A DNA stretch of 53,910 nt from JAFGTX01 sp942492225. Lineage in GTDB: Bacteria > Bacillota > Clostridia > Peptostreptococcales > Acidaminobacteraceae. Made by a program: the position numbers and the translations under genes. This document shows positions 17,078-26,163 of this stretch, in pieces; position 1 is the first letter of the stretch, and every line of letters begins with the position of its first letter. The notes under the pieces are model-generated. The model was not told where the DNA came from. It saw only the letters and a list, made by a program, of their open reading frames with translations, and searched no databases. Location of the stretch: NCBI GenBank assembly GCA_942492225.1, contig CALODS010000063.1, forward strand, positions 1 to 53,910, read 5' to 3'.

Positions 17078-18616
17078 TTACCTATTCTTATAAGTCGTCG
17101 GGGTTTCGCCAACATACTTTTTAAATATTTTTGAAAAGTAATGTGGATCTGGTATACCAACTAATTCTGCGACTTCGTATCCTTTTAATTCAAAATCTTT
17201 AAGATAGACTTTAGCTTTTTCAATTCTATACTCATTAAGATAATCCACAAAATTCTTTCCAATCTCTTTTTTGAACATTCTACTTAGATAACATGTTGAT
17301 ACAAATGTATAATCAGCAACGTCATTTAGAGAGATACTCTCTTGGTAGTTATTATGAATATATTCCAGTGATTGTTGCAATATTTTACTAATATTCTTTC
17401 TATGCGCTTCCTTATTAATATCTATATACTTAAGAGCGACCGCTTCAAATTTTTGATGATAGCTTTCAATATCCTTTACATCTGAGAAGTAATCATTCGA
17501 GTCATTTTTTTTATCAACAATTTCTTCTAAGAGTTCTTCATAAAATTGCTCATAGTTATCAACATCTTTTAGTGTCTCATACAACCTTACATTTAATTCA
17601 CTAACAAACTTGATGTTACCAGCATTTATCGACGCAACTATGTTGTTTTTTATTTCTCCAATATTTACATCATTCATATTAAGAGATAAATTTTTGATGT
17701 CATCATATAATATGACCGCATTCTCACCAAAATAAGGGAAATATCTAAACGCTTCTTCACATTCTTTCATTTTATTATATAACTGGTTCCACCCTTTTCC
17801 ACTAGAGCTAATACTGATGATCAGTTCTTGTTCATAACAAGAATTAAATATTACTTGAAATTTTTCTATCTTATGAAAAATTTCTGTGATTGACAATGGG
17901 TTTTCATCTTTCTTTTGTATGATGAATCCAATACGTAGTTGTGAAATATTTACTGAGTCACACTTATAATCCTCATTTAGACAATCTAAGAATCCATTTG
18001 TAATACCAATATTCTGTAATCGTCTCTGATAAACATCAATTTCATTTTTATGAGCTGTTTCTATAACAACAATTACAAATTCATCAATAGCTGTATTATA
18101 TAGTTTTAATTCGTCTTCGATTGCATCAGCATTTAGTCCCGGTGAGTATAATATTTCAAAAAGTAATTTTTCTTTTAATAAAGGCAAGGTCTTTTGGAAA
18201 TGTTCTTCAAGCTGTATTACCCTTTCTTCACTTACTTTTGAAAACTTTAACTCTAAACAAATGTTTCTAAGTGCTTTGTCAATTTCAGAAATTTTTGATG
18301 GCTTTAATAAAAATTCACTTGCACCAAGCTTCAACGCTTCTTGTATATAGTCAAAGTCACGGTAACCTGTCAAAACAATTATTTTAATATTCGGCAGTGT
18401 CACTTTGATATTTCTAATCATCTCCAGCCCATCAACTTCTGGCATATTGATATCCGTGATTAGGATATCGGGTTCTTTTTCTTCTATTATTTTTAATCCA
18501 TCAATACCATTTCCTGCTTCGCCTACAATTTTACAACCAAGGGTCTCCCAATTAATAATATTGATTAGTCCTTTTCTAACAATTAATTCATCATCGATAA
18601 CAACCACTTTATACAT
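17078..18616 (-). CDS. YesN-type response regulator with AraC DNA-binding domain
   Basis: About 512 residues. The N-terminal receiver domain (about 1-120) has acidic pair DDE, phosphorylation site DILITDINMPEVDG near 55 and the Lys in FLLKPSK near 105. A long middle region follows. The C-terminus (about 412-510) is an AraC helix-turn-helix domain: SLNDVADYTFVSTCYLSRMF and the closing VGIPDPHYFSKIFKKYVGE. The start at 18616 (MYKVVVIDDE) has AAGGAG at the right distance; the GTG at 18634 would place that site inside the gene. It overlaps the kinase gene by 8 bases. It probably activates the transporter-phosphorylase operon just downstream. Confidence 0.92.
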   Translation of the reverse strand: MYKVVVIDDELIVRKGLINIINWETLGCKIVGEAGNGIDGLKIIEEKEPDILITDINMPEVDGLEMIRNIKVTLPNIKIIVLTGYRDFDYIQEALKLGASEFLLKPSKISEIDKALRNICLELKFSKVSEERVIQLEEHFQKTLPLLKEKLLFEILYSPGLNADAIEDELKLYNTAIDEFVIVVIETAHKNEIDVYQRRLQNIGITNGFLDCLNEDYKCDSVNISQLRIGFIIQKKDENPLSITEIFHKIEKFQVIFNSCYEQELIISISSSGKGWNQLYNKMKECEEAFRYFPYFGENAVILYDDIKNLSLNMNDVNIGEIKNNIVASINAGNIKFVSELNVRLYETLKDVDNYEQFYEELLEEIVDKKNDSNDYFSDVKDIESYHQKFEAVALKYIDINKEAHRKNISKILQQSLEYIHNNYQESISLNDVADYTFVSTCYLSRMFKKEIGKNFVDYLNEYRIEKAKVYLKDFELKGYEVAELVGIPDPHYFSKIFKKYVGETPTTYKNR

Positions 18617-20360
18617 AATACAAATCTCCTTCACTTAGTTTATGATCTGGAATTAGCAAAGTAACTCTTGTATAATCTCCTTGCTGAGAGACTATATCTA
18701 AGCCATATTCTTTACCATAAAACAATTGTAGTCTTTTATTCACATTATAGAGTCCGATGTTTTTCTTTGTATATGTTTCTTTTTTAAAGTCATTTAATAG
18801 TTGTTCCATTTTTTCTGTTTCTATACCAGCACCATTGTCATAAATTTCTATACGTACATGATCCTCTTCTTTTGATGCGGTAATTGTAATTTCTCCAGCG
18901 CCAATTAACTTTCCAATACCGTGGCCAATAGAGTTTTCAATAATTGGTTGCAATATTAACCTTGGGATTTTCAATCTCAATATGCTTGGATCAATTTCTT
19001 TAGTAAAGGTTAATTGTCCACCATATCGATATTTGATAATAGAAATATAGTTTTCAATATAAATCATTTCATCTTTAAGTGTAATCAACTTATTATCTCT
19101 ACCTATGGTCGCATCCATAATAGAGGAGAGAGCGGTTACCATGTCACTTATCTCTGGTACACCTTTTAACTGTGCGTGCCAATTGATTGTCTCCAATGTA
19201 TTATATAAAAAATGAGGATTTATTTGAGCCTGCAAAGCCTTAATTTCAACTTCTTTTCTTATGAGTTGTTCTGTCTTTACATTTTCAACTAAAAATTTTA
19301 TTTCATTCGACATCTTATTAAAAGAATGGGCTAGAAATCCGATTTCATCTTCTCGCGTTGTCTCTATGTTAACACCTTTTTTTCCAATACCAACATCCTT
19401 CATACCAGAGACAATATCATTTATTGCGGATACCATATGAGCACCTTCCATGACGGTCATTAATGTTAATAGCAATACAATGGGTATAAAAATAAACAAA
19501 ACTTGTTCTATGAAATTATTGACTTCTTTAAAGAGACGATTTGTTGAAATAGCCGTTACAAGCGTCCACTTAGGAGTTTCAATATTCCTATAAGAAATGA
19601 GTCTTTCTTTTGACTCATCCTCATAAACAACACCAGATAAGTTGTTACTATAATTAATCACCGCATCAAATCTGCTATCGTTGCTGGAGAAAATAACCTT
19701 TTGATTTTCTTCTAGTAAATATATTGCTTCGAATAGATTAGATGTTAAATCCTCATAATCCCGCTTCATCTGCTGCATATCAACTTCAATAACCATCAAA
19801 CCTGTTTCTTCAAAAGTATCGATATCATTTATCAATCTTGCTAAATAAATTCTTGTTCCTTTTTCATTGGGATTAACATGCCATACAGGTTTGCCACTTT
19901 CTTCTCTTGCCATCTTCAACAAGTTATCGTATATATAAATATTTGTATTTTTAACACGCCCATTTGAAAAATCATATGAGTAATTCTCACCTGCTTTGTT
20001 AAAAATAGTTATAGACATAATCCCATCATTTGATAATGTGGAGGTTCTTAGTATGTTTTTTAAATTTTTTACATTCGTAATATATTGAAATTTATCCTCT
20101 TGATTATCATTTAGCACCGCATAAAGCTCTAAATCATATAAAAGATCTAGGGATACGCTTTCTATATTTTCAGTGAAATCTATTGTTCTAAGCCCTAATA
20201 CATGTAACATGTCTTGTGACATACTAAGGGTCTGATCCTTCATATTCTTTTTAACAGTCGCAATTAAGAATGACCCCATAATGAGTACTGGAATAAGCAT
20301 CTGAAAAATAAACATGAATACAAGTTTGTCTTTTATATTAAGTTTCTTGTAAAAGTCCAT
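18609..20360 (-). CDS. YesM-type sensor histidine kinase
   Basis: 583 residues. Membrane helices lie at about 14-36 and 283-303, with an extracytoplasmic sensor between them. HAMP follows at about 305-358. The His_kinase domain of the YesM/LytS class has QINPHFLYNTLETINW near 395, with the phospho-acceptor His. The ATPase domain has LQPIIENSIGHGIG and EIYDNGAGIE. AGGAGG precedes the ATG. It lies between the anchored binding protein (8 bases upstream) and its cognate regulator (8-base overlap), so the three are one transcript. It should phosphorylate the YesN-type regulator in response to extracellular sugar. Confidence 0.93.
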   Translation of the reverse strand: MDFYKKLNIKDKLVFMFIFQMLIPVLIMGSFLIATVKKNMKDQTLSMSQDMLHVLGLRTIDFTENIESVSLDLLYDLELYAVLNDNQEDKFQYITNVKNLKNILRTSTLSNDGIMSITIFNKAGENYSYDFSNGRVKNTNIYIYDNLLKMAREESGKPVWHVNPNEKGTRIYLARLINDIDTFEETGLMVIEVDMQQMKRDYEDLTSNLFEAIYLLEENQKVIFSSNDSRFDAVINYSNNLSGVVYEDESKERLISYRNIETPKWTLVTAISTNRLFKEVNNFIEQVLFIFIPIVLLLTLMTVMEGAHMVSAINDIVSGMKDVGIGKKGVNIETTREDEIGFLAHSFNKMSNEIKFLVENVKTEQLIRKEVEIKALQAQINPHFLYNTLETINWHAQLKGVPEISDMVTALSSIMDATIGRDNKLITLKDEMIYIENYISIIKYRYGGQLTFTKEIDPSILRLKIPRLILQPIIENSIGHGIGKLIGAGEITITASKEEDHVRIEIYDNGAGIETEKMEQLLNDFKKETYTKKNIGLYNVNKRLQLFYGKEYGLDIVSQQGDYTRVTLLIPDHKLSEGDLYYV

Positions 20361-20368
20361 TTTCCCTC

Positions 20369-21631
20369 CTAATAGTCATGTATTTGCTCAAATATCTCTT
20401 CTGCCGTAATTTTGCCTTCTAACATATTGGGAAACTCTTTAATAAGCACTGATTCCCAAAAGATCCTATTTATAAAATGATCGGGTGGTTCTACTAGGAC
20501 ATCAGCATTCCTAATTAAATTTGCCCCTTGGTTCGATAATGTACTGGTATATTCCAACTGATTTTCATTATAAAAGGCTGGTGAAGCACTAAATATTGAT
20601 TTTCCTTTTTCAGAAGTTAAAAACTTTAAAAATGAAATCGCTGCTGCTTTTTTATCAGGATCATTAAAAGCTTTTTCACTAATGTGAAAATTGCCATTCC
20701 CAACACCTACTATAACGGTCACACCTCGTTCTAGTTCAATTGGAAAAGGAATTATCGAAATGGATTCTTCATTTTCTTTATCATTAAACCATGATCCTTG
20801 AACAATCATCGCTGCTTTCTTTTCTATAAATAATTGATTTCTTGAGTCATCGTCTAATGTAAACGCATTATGAGGAAAAGCATTCGCCTCATATAGTATT
20901 TTCATGATTTCCATGCCTTTTATAAAGCCTGATTTTATACTGCCATCATCGTTATAAGGAGTCACAACATCTTGTTTTTTTGAAATTTGTGCCACTATAT
21001 TTTGATATATAAAACTTCCCTCTGGCGTAGAATTATAAGCAATCGGTACGATGCCTTCTTCGTTAAAAATTTTAATAGCCAACAATAATTCATCAAAATT
21101 TTCAGGAATTTTAACCGCATATTTCTCGAATAAATCAATATTTATATATAGACCTTCATAAATAAATTCAAATGGAATACTATAAACTTCTTTCTCTAAG
21201 TCTATATGATTCTGAGCGTTACCACTTAAGTTATTAACCCATTCCCTATCTGAATTTAACGTACTTGATAAGTCTGCTAACAGCTGATTTTCAATCAATA
21301 GTTCTAGGTCTGAACCAGGCCAAAGACCAAAAATATCCGGGCCGTTTCCTGATGCAAATCCAACCTTGAGTGCAAACAAAAAGTCTTCACCATACATGGA
21401 TTCATTAATGATTCTAATGTTAGGGTTTTCTTTTTCAAATTCTTCTATTACCAAATCTAAGAAGCTTGATTTTTTATCTACACCAGCCCACGAACTCATA
21501 AAGCTTAACTCAATCATTGGATTACTTTCACTAGTGTAGTCTTCTAAATGCTCTCTCCTAGTTGAAACAAAAATAAGAATAAAGCTTATCATACCTATTA
21601 GAATGAATATGAGTATATTTCTATTTTTCAT
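20369..21631 (-). CDS. Membrane-anchored sugar-binding protein, probable accessory sensor of the kinase
   Basis: 420 residues. An N-terminal hydrophobic segment (ILIFILIGMISFILIFVS, about 5-23) is followed by a family-1 solute-binding fold (NGPDIFGLWPGSDLELLI near 95; FLKFLTSEKGKSIFSASPAF near 330). Unlike the transporter binding protein at 13516 it has no lipobox cysteine, so the segment is either an uncleaved anchor or a plain signal peptide. It is the first gene of the kinase-regulator transcript and is not next to any permease. This arrangement fits a three-component system in which the binding protein presents ligand to the kinase sensor domain. GGAGG precedes the ATG. A role as a second transport receptor is possible but less likely. 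Confidence 0.8.
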   Translation of the reverse strand: MKNRNILIFILIGMISFILIFVSTRREHLEDYTSESNPMIELSFMSSWAGVDKKSSFLDLVIEEFEKENPNIRIINESMYGEDFLFALKVGFASGNGPDIFGLWPGSDLELLIENQLLADLSSTLNSDREWVNNLSGNAQNHIDLEKEVYSIPFEFIYEGLYINIDLFEKYAVKIPENFDELLLAIKIFNEEGIVPIAYNSTPEGSFIYQNIVAQISKKQDVVTPYNDDGSIKSGFIKGMEIMKILYEANAFPHNAFTLDDDSRNQLFIEKKAAMIVQGSWFNDKENEESISIIPFPIELERGVTVIVGVGNGNFHISEKAFNDPDKKAAAISFLKFLTSEKGKSIFSASPAFYNENQLEYTSTLSNQGANLIRNADVLVEPPDHFINRIFWESVLIKEFPNMLEGKITAEEIFEQIHDY

Positions 21632-21647
21632 AGCCCCTCCATAACAT

Positions 21648-21681
21648 AAAAAAGCATAAAATCATTTCGATTCTATGCTTT
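21648..21681 (-). terminator. Terminator after the PucR-type regulator gene
   Basis: AAAGCATA (21651-21658) pairs with TATGCTTT (21674-21681), with further inner pairing, and on minus six T follow. It lies 19 bases past the regulator stop and only 17 bases before the binding-protein start, leaving almost no room for a separate promoter. Confidence 0.75.
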
Positions 21682-21699
21682 TTTTATATTTAACCTCAA

Positions 21700-22623
21700 T
21701 TATTTAAGCTCTTTTGTTAATAACCAAATCAATCTGAAAACAAAAACATCTGTGAAGTTTCTCAAATCAAATCCAGTGATTTTTAAAATCTTTTCTAATC
21801 GATAGATCAGAGTATTTCTATGGATATAAAGTGCTTTAGCTGTATCTGTTAAATTTAAGTTGTGTTGAAAAAACTTCTCAACAGTCAAATACAATTCATG
21901 ATCCAAGTGTATGTTCAGTATATTTTCAAGTAATTTATTCTTAACAGACACAGGTAATGAACCAATTAACCTATAAGGTAATATATACTGTTTTTCCATT
22001 ATTGTCTCTTCAACAGAGAATTTTTTTAAAAGAATCACCTGTTCTTTAAGCTCGTCAAGTTGACTTTTTACTGAAACGTTGGCAACGAAAGTATCACCTT
22101 TTACCCAAAGTGATTTCGAATAAAATTCAGCCTCAATAGTCGCAATTATATTTTCCGCGATATCATGTTCTTCCTCTAAATCAAAGAATATGACAAATCC
22201 ATAAGTATCTTCAATAACCAAACTATTGCTCAATGCACTCTTAAGAATCTCTAGAATTAGTTGTTTATCCTCTTTACCAATAATCAGATAATCCATCCTT
22301 TTGTTCCTAAAAAACATTTTGGTAATGTTATTATCTTTAAGAAGGTTATCGCTTGTCATTAATTGTTTCACAATGGTTTCTATATTATTGTCTTCATAAT
22401 AATCATTAATAGACATTAGTAAAAATTTAATACCACTATCAAATTCTATGTCAATCGGAAAATTTAGTTGCACTAATTTTGATTTAAATGATGATTTAAT
22501 ATTATCAAGATGACCACTCTTAACACTTGTTGACGTTACAACATAAACATCGTCTCCAATGGAAACCTCATAATTTGAATGATAAAGCCGACTAAATTTT
22601 TGAAGTAATTGATCATTATTCAA
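21700..22623 (-). CDS. PucR/CdaR-type helix-turn-helix regulator
   Basis: 307 residues. The last 60 are the PucR C-terminal helix-turn-helix (HTH_30): HNLNLTDTAKALYIHRNTLIYRLEKI-type text, given here as NLTDTAKALYIHRNTLIYRL, followed by TGFDLRNFTDVFVFRL. The N-terminal 240 residues match no domain I can name. The start is TTG at 22623, with AGGTG seven bases upstream; no in-frame ATG gives a sensible N-terminus. It follows the MsmK-type ATPase by 57 bases on the same strand. Such a pair is seen in other Clostridia. It may control the shared ATPase in response to carbon supply; its effector is unknown. Confidence 0.75.
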   Translation of the reverse strand: MNNDQLLQKFSRLYHSNYEVSIGDDVYVVTSTSVKSGHLDNIKSSFKSKLVQLNFPIDIEFDSGIKFLLMSINDYYEDNNIETIVKQLMTSDNLLKDNNITKMFFRNKRMDYLIIGKEDKQLILEILKSALSNSLVIEDTYGFVIFFDLEEEHDIAENIIATIEAEFYSKSLWVKGDTFVANVSVKSQLDELKEQVILLKKFSVEETIMEKQYILPYRLIGSLPVSVKNKLLENILNIHLDHELYLTVEKFFQHNLNLTDTAKALYIHRNTLIYRLEKILKITGFDLRNFTDVFVFRLIWLLTKELK

Positions 22624-22680
22624 ACCGCAACACCTGCTTATACTTTTCTTCTAATTATACTATACTCTTTCTCTTAATTG

Positions 22681-23802
22681 TTAAAAAATTGAAACACCTG
22701 TTTCTTTATCAAACAAGAGTATTCGATTACCTTTAACTCTTAAGTGAGCAGTATCAGTTACTTTTAGAGTGCTTGATCCCTTAACTCTAGAAATCAATTG
22801 TTTGCCATCAATCATAAAGTAGATATATATTTCTGCCCCCATCATTTCTTTAACTGCTACCGTCGCATCAAACTGCGTCATATCATCTGTCAGTTCATGT
22901 GGTATAAATTCTTTGATATCTTCTGGACGAATACCAATAGATATTTCTTTCCCAAGATAGCCTTTTTCTTTTAAAAGCGATCCCTTTTCTTTTGTCATAC
23001 GAATCAATAGGTCTTCGTCATTATTTTTTACACGTATAGATGTTTGATCATTTTCTTCACATACAGTTCCATTCAATATATTAATCTCTGGACTTCCAAT
23101 AAATGATGCAACAAAAATATTTTTAGGTTTATTGTACATATTCTCAGGATTATCAATTTGTTGCACTATACCATCTTTCATAACCACTATGCGCGTGCCC
23201 ATTGTCATTGCTTCAGTTTGATCATGGGTTACATAAACAAATGTTGCATCTAATTCCATATGTAACTTTGAAATTTCCGTTCTCATTTGCACTCTCAATT
23301 TAGCATCTAAATTCGAAAGTGGCTCATCCATTAAAAATATCTTAGGTGAACGAACAATCGCACGACCAAGGGCAACCCTTTGACGTTGACCACCTGAGAG
23401 CATTTTAGGTTTTCGTGAAAGTAATGACTCAATACCTAAAATATTGGCAGCTTCTTCTACTTTTTTATCAATATCTTCTTTAGAAACTTTTCTTAGTTTT
23501 AATCCAAAAGCCATATTATCATAAACTGTCATATGAGGATATAAGGCATAATTTTGAAATACCATTGCTATATTTCTATCTTTAGGAGCAACATCATTCA
23601 TTAAGTCCTCATCTATAAATATTTCACCTGAACTAATTGATTCAAGTCCTGCAATCATTCTTAAGGTTGTTGTTTTCCCACAACCAGATGGTCCAACTAA
23701 TACTATAAATTCTTTATCTTTTATTTCTAAATCAAACTCTTTAACTGCCTCAAATCCATTTGGATATACCTTTTTAATATTCTTTAGTGATACTGTAGCC
23801 AT
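22681..23802 (-). CDS. msmK: Sugar ABC transporter ATP-binding protein (MsmK/UgpC type)
   Basis: 373 residues. Walker A GPSGCGKTT near 38, Q-loop VFQNYALYPHM near 83, signature LSGGQRQRVALGRAIV near 136, Walker B IFLMDEPLSNLDAKLR near 158, and switch YVTHDQTEAMT. The C-terminal 140 residues form the regulatory OB/TOBE domain (SIGIRPEDIKEF). MsmK-type ATPases often serve several CUT1 importers that lack their own ATPase, as the one at 13516-16883 does. GAGGAG precedes the ATG. It is 5.8 kb upstream of the permeases and behind a different terminator, so it is separately controlled. Confidence 0.93.
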   Translation of the reverse strand: MATVSLKNIKKVYPNGFEAVKEFDLEIKDKEFIVLVGPSGCGKTTTLRMIAGLESISSGEIFIDEDLMNDVAPKDRNIAMVFQNYALYPHMTVYDNMAFGLKLRKVSKEDIDKKVEEAANILGIESLLSRKPKMLSGGQRQRVALGRAIVRSPKIFLMDEPLSNLDAKLRVQMRTEISKLHMELDATFVYVTHDQTEAMTMGTRIVVMKDGIVQQIDNPENMYNKPKNIFVASFIGSPEINILNGTVCEENDQTSIRVKNNDEDLLIRMTKEKGSLLKEKGYLGKEISIGIRPEDIKEFIPHELTDDMTQFDATVAVKEMMGAEIYIYFMIDGKQLISRVKGSSTLKVTDTAHLRVKGNRILLFDKETGVSIF

Positions 23803-24053
23803 ATCGTCATCTCCTCTTCTATCATTCGTTATTCTTATAGTAAGTTTATACTTTCACCTAATAACAAACAATTGGAGAAAATCCCGAATCGAACTGTATG
23901 TTTTCACAGTCCACATTTATGCTTCTAAAACAGATATAATCATAACGGTCAATTCTTTAGCTAAATCAATTATTTTACCCGTCTCAATTTCCCGTAGCAT
24001 TGGTCGTTGGTATGCATCCCGTCAAGTAGACAATTGAATAAATATAAAGTTTT

Positions 24054-24086
24054 CTGCCATCTAGCTTTGCTAGTTGGCAGTTTTTT
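24054..24086 (+). terminator. Hairpin with T-run at the edge of the IS3 remnant
   Basis: CTGCCATCTAGC (24054-24065) pairs with GCTAGTTGGCAG (24069-24080), followed by six T on plus. It overlaps the stop region of the IS3-type remnant and would block plus-strand read-in. Confidence 0.65.
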
Positions 24087-24397
24087 ATGCTGCATTTAAG
24101 TATGAACGATATTTAGTTATAGGTGTTACAACACCTAAATTCCTCTGTAGTCTTTCATGATTATAGTAGTAAATATAATCATCAATCATTGCTACTAAAG
24201 ATTCTCTGTCGGTATATTTTTCCCCATAGTATTTTTCTCTCTTTAAAATACCCCAAAATCCTTCCATTGGGCCATTATCAATACATTTTCCTACTCTAGA
24301 CATACTTTGTACCATGCCTGATTCCATAAGTTTTCTATAAAAGTTTCGACTCGTATACTGATAACCACGATCTGTATTATACCGAATTCGGTATAAT
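24085..24397 (-). pseudogene. IS3-family transposase remnant (C-terminal end only)
   Basis: Bases 24085-24327 encode 80 residues with PMEGFWGILKREKYYGEKY and DDYIYYYNHERLQRNLG, the classic end of an IS3-family DDE integrase with its catalytic Glu. The frame stays open upstream of that methionine and encodes NTDRGYQYTSRNFYRKL, the second catalytic Asp block, up to about 24397. There it ends at a palindrome shared with an unrelated transposase fragment. The N-terminal half, the orfA gene and the upstream end of the element are missing, so it is not functional. Confidence 0.85.
24376..24397. repeat. 22-bp perfect palindrome at the junction of two transposase remnants
   Basis: ATTATACCGAA followed directly by its complement. 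Read outward in either direction it encodes RIRYN and leads into a DDE-motif aspartate: TDRG on minus (IS3 type) and SDNGSEF on plus (IS30 type). Confidence 0.85.
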
Positions 24398-24754
24398 AGT
24401 GATAACGGATCAGAATTTAAAGCACCAGAGATTATAGAGTTTGATGCGCACTATAAGCGGAGAACAAATTTATTTTACTGTGACCCAATGGCATCGTATC
24501 AGAAAGCGTGTATTGAAAAGAATCATGAATTTATAAGATATATTTTGCCAAAAGGAAAGAGTTTTAGTGAACTGACGCAAGGTAAGGTGACGCTCATGAC
24601 AAACCACATCAATAGTACAGCAAGAGCCAGCTTAAACAATCATACACCGTTTAAACTGGCTCAGTTGTTATTAGATGAAGTTTTGTTAGATTCTTGTAAT
24701 CTACAACACATCTTATCTGATGACGTTCATCTAAAACCTGCACTACTAAAGTAG
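24386..24754 (+). pseudogene. IS30-family transposase remnant (C-terminal end only)
   Basis: The open frame from the palindrome reads NSDNGSEFKAPEIIEFD, then YCDPMASYQKACIEKNHEFI and LTNHINSTARASLNNHTP-like text. This is the catalytic C-terminus of an IS30-type transposase, with the second Asp and the Glu of EKNHEF. The DNA-binding N-terminus and about two thirds of the gene are absent. It ends at a stop at 24754. It is followed by the GCGGAA repeats at 24787, which could belong to the same element's end. Confidence 0.8.
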
Positions 24755-24786
24755 TGTCTAAATAACAAAATACTCGGATAGATATC

Positions 24787-24998
24787 GCGGAACTTAGTAT
24801 TGCAATACCTAGATCAGCGGAATTTAGTCCTGCAATGACTATCCGGTGATCATATTCTCATGCAATAAACACCTACTATTTATGTTATCTGAATATGACT
24901 ATATAGTCTTTTAATGTAAATGAATAGTAACTTATACATATAAAACGGAACTTAATCTTGCAATTGCAAGGGTTGCAAAAAAGCGGAAGTTACTTTTT
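24787..24998 (+). repeat. Cluster of three to four GCGGAAYTTA..TGCAAT repeats
   Basis: 20-bp units at 24787-24806, 24817-24836 (exactly 30 bases later) and 24945-24964 share the pattern RCGGAAYTTARTNNTGCAAT; a shorter version starts at 24983. No reading frame covers the 341 bases from 24755 to 25095. The units may be transposase-binding ends of the decayed IS30-type element. Confidence 0.6.
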
Positions 24999-25095
24999 GA
25001 TTCAACGTACAACAAAAAAAGACCGGTCATAAGACAAGTCCTTTTTATATTGATTAAAATTTGTTTCTATTTACATTTTTTGTAAAAATAAATTT

Positions 25096-26133
25096 TTATA
25101 TAATGTTTTTATTATCTATAATCCCAACTTTGTAAAGATTTTCCATATTAACAAACAAATCTTGTGGTGTCACAAAAAACTCTTGGAAGGCGTATACTTT
25201 TTCAAGTGGTATGTCATATTCATCACCCGCATTAAGATCATATACTTTAACCAATACTTCAAAGAAGTCATGAGCCGCTTTGACAAATTCTTGATGTGAT
25301 GTTTGATTAAGGTCTAATCGTTCAACACTATTCGACTCTTCTTTTGTCACTTCGTCCACAAAGAATTCAATGAATTTTTTTATACCTTCTTCTGACAAAA
25401 GCTCAGGTGCTGTTTCTCTTAAAGTATTTTCGACTCGTAATTGTAATGCTTTTGTGTCTTCTTCCGAAACTCTAAATTTATTAACGACTTGAGTCTCCGT
25501 CTGTTTTAATTCTGTTAGTAAAGAGTGATCTAAAACATTCGGTTTTAATTTAAGTGCGTATTGAAAATTCTTTTCATCTGCTGTGTAGTAACAATTATAG
25601 ACATACTGCGAACAAACAAATGGGTGTACCCCTTTATATTTTGCATCGTTTATTACTTTTGCTAATTCTACTGTTGCAACTTGCAATAATTTTGTTAGGA
25701 TTTTTAGATGTTTTTTTGGTAATACTTTTCTTATAATCGTGTATAAACCCATGATTACTAGACTTTCGTTACTGTATGGAACTTCTTCTTTCATATAGAG
25801 GTCAGCTCTTTGAAGTATCGGTGTCATTGTTTTAATATCATGTTGCGCAATCCACTCATCGGTTAATCGTAAAACATGTAGTGTTCTATCGTACGTTTCA
25901 CCTTTATAAGTATCCGTCACTCGATCTTTTAGTAGACTCTTTGAGGCGTGAGGTGGCATTTCTTCTGTGATTTCTTTTAGATCATAATACACCATTGCAG
26001 AGTGTGTTACGTCAGCTTCTGTCAATTTTGCAATCAATTGTGATTCTGCATCTCTTGCTGGTGAGAATAGAAGTATATCCCCTTGTTTTAGATCTTTTTC
26101 AACTAACTTCTTTACCGTTTCTTTAGCCATCAT
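25096..26133 (-). CDS. Permuted papain-fold (NlpC/P60-like, YiiX/YaeF type) cysteine hydrolase
   Basis: 345 residues. The first 200 show the order seen in circularly permuted papain-fold enzymes. GDILLFSPARD is near 19, then ADVTHSAMVYYD near 40 with the candidate catalytic His. HPFVCSQYVYNCY follows near 170 with the candidate Cys. The C-terminal 140 residues are acidic and helical, with no family I recognise (TKEESNSVERLDL, YDLNAGDEYDIPLEKV). There is no signal peptide or membrane anchor, so it should act inside the cell. AAGGAG lies just before two adjacent ATG codons (26133 and 26130); either may be used. A good promoter lies 30 bases upstream. No partner gene is adjacent. The substrate (peptide, lipid or other amide) is unknown. 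Confidence 0.65.
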   Translation of the reverse strand: MMAKETVKKLVEKDLKQGDILLFSPARDAESQLIAKLTEADVTHSAMVYYDLKEITEEMPPHASKSLLKDRVTDTYKGETYDRTLHVLRLTDEWIAQHDIKTMTPILQRADLYMKEEVPYSNESLVIMGLYTIIRKVLPKKHLKILTKLLQVATVELAKVINDAKYKGVHPFVCSQYVYNCYYTADEKNFQYALKLKPNVLDHSLLTELKQTETQVVNKFRVSEEDTKALQLRVENTLRETAPELLSEEGIKKFIEFFVDEVTKEESNSVERLDLNQTSHQEFVKAAHDFFEVLVKVYDLNAGDEYDIPLEKVYAFQEFFVTPQDLFVNMENLYKVGIIDNKNII

Positions 26134-26163
26134 TCATTCTCCTTTCAATTATCTTGCACTCTT

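Noticed and set aside
23917..24021. Open minus-strand stretch encoding QRPMLREIETGKIIDLAKEL and a stop, upstream of msmK
   Set aside because: It has no start codon, is bounded by a stop at about 24022, and has only a faint resemblance to serine recombinases. Possibly a gene scrap, but not supportable as a feature. The remaining 23803-23916 bases are AT-rich promoter sequence for msmK with no clear boxes.
25008..25045. Possible terminator after the hydrolase gene
   Set aside because: A T-run is present on minus, but the stem has mismatches (GGAC against GGTC) and the alternative GACCGGTC is too small; not convincing.
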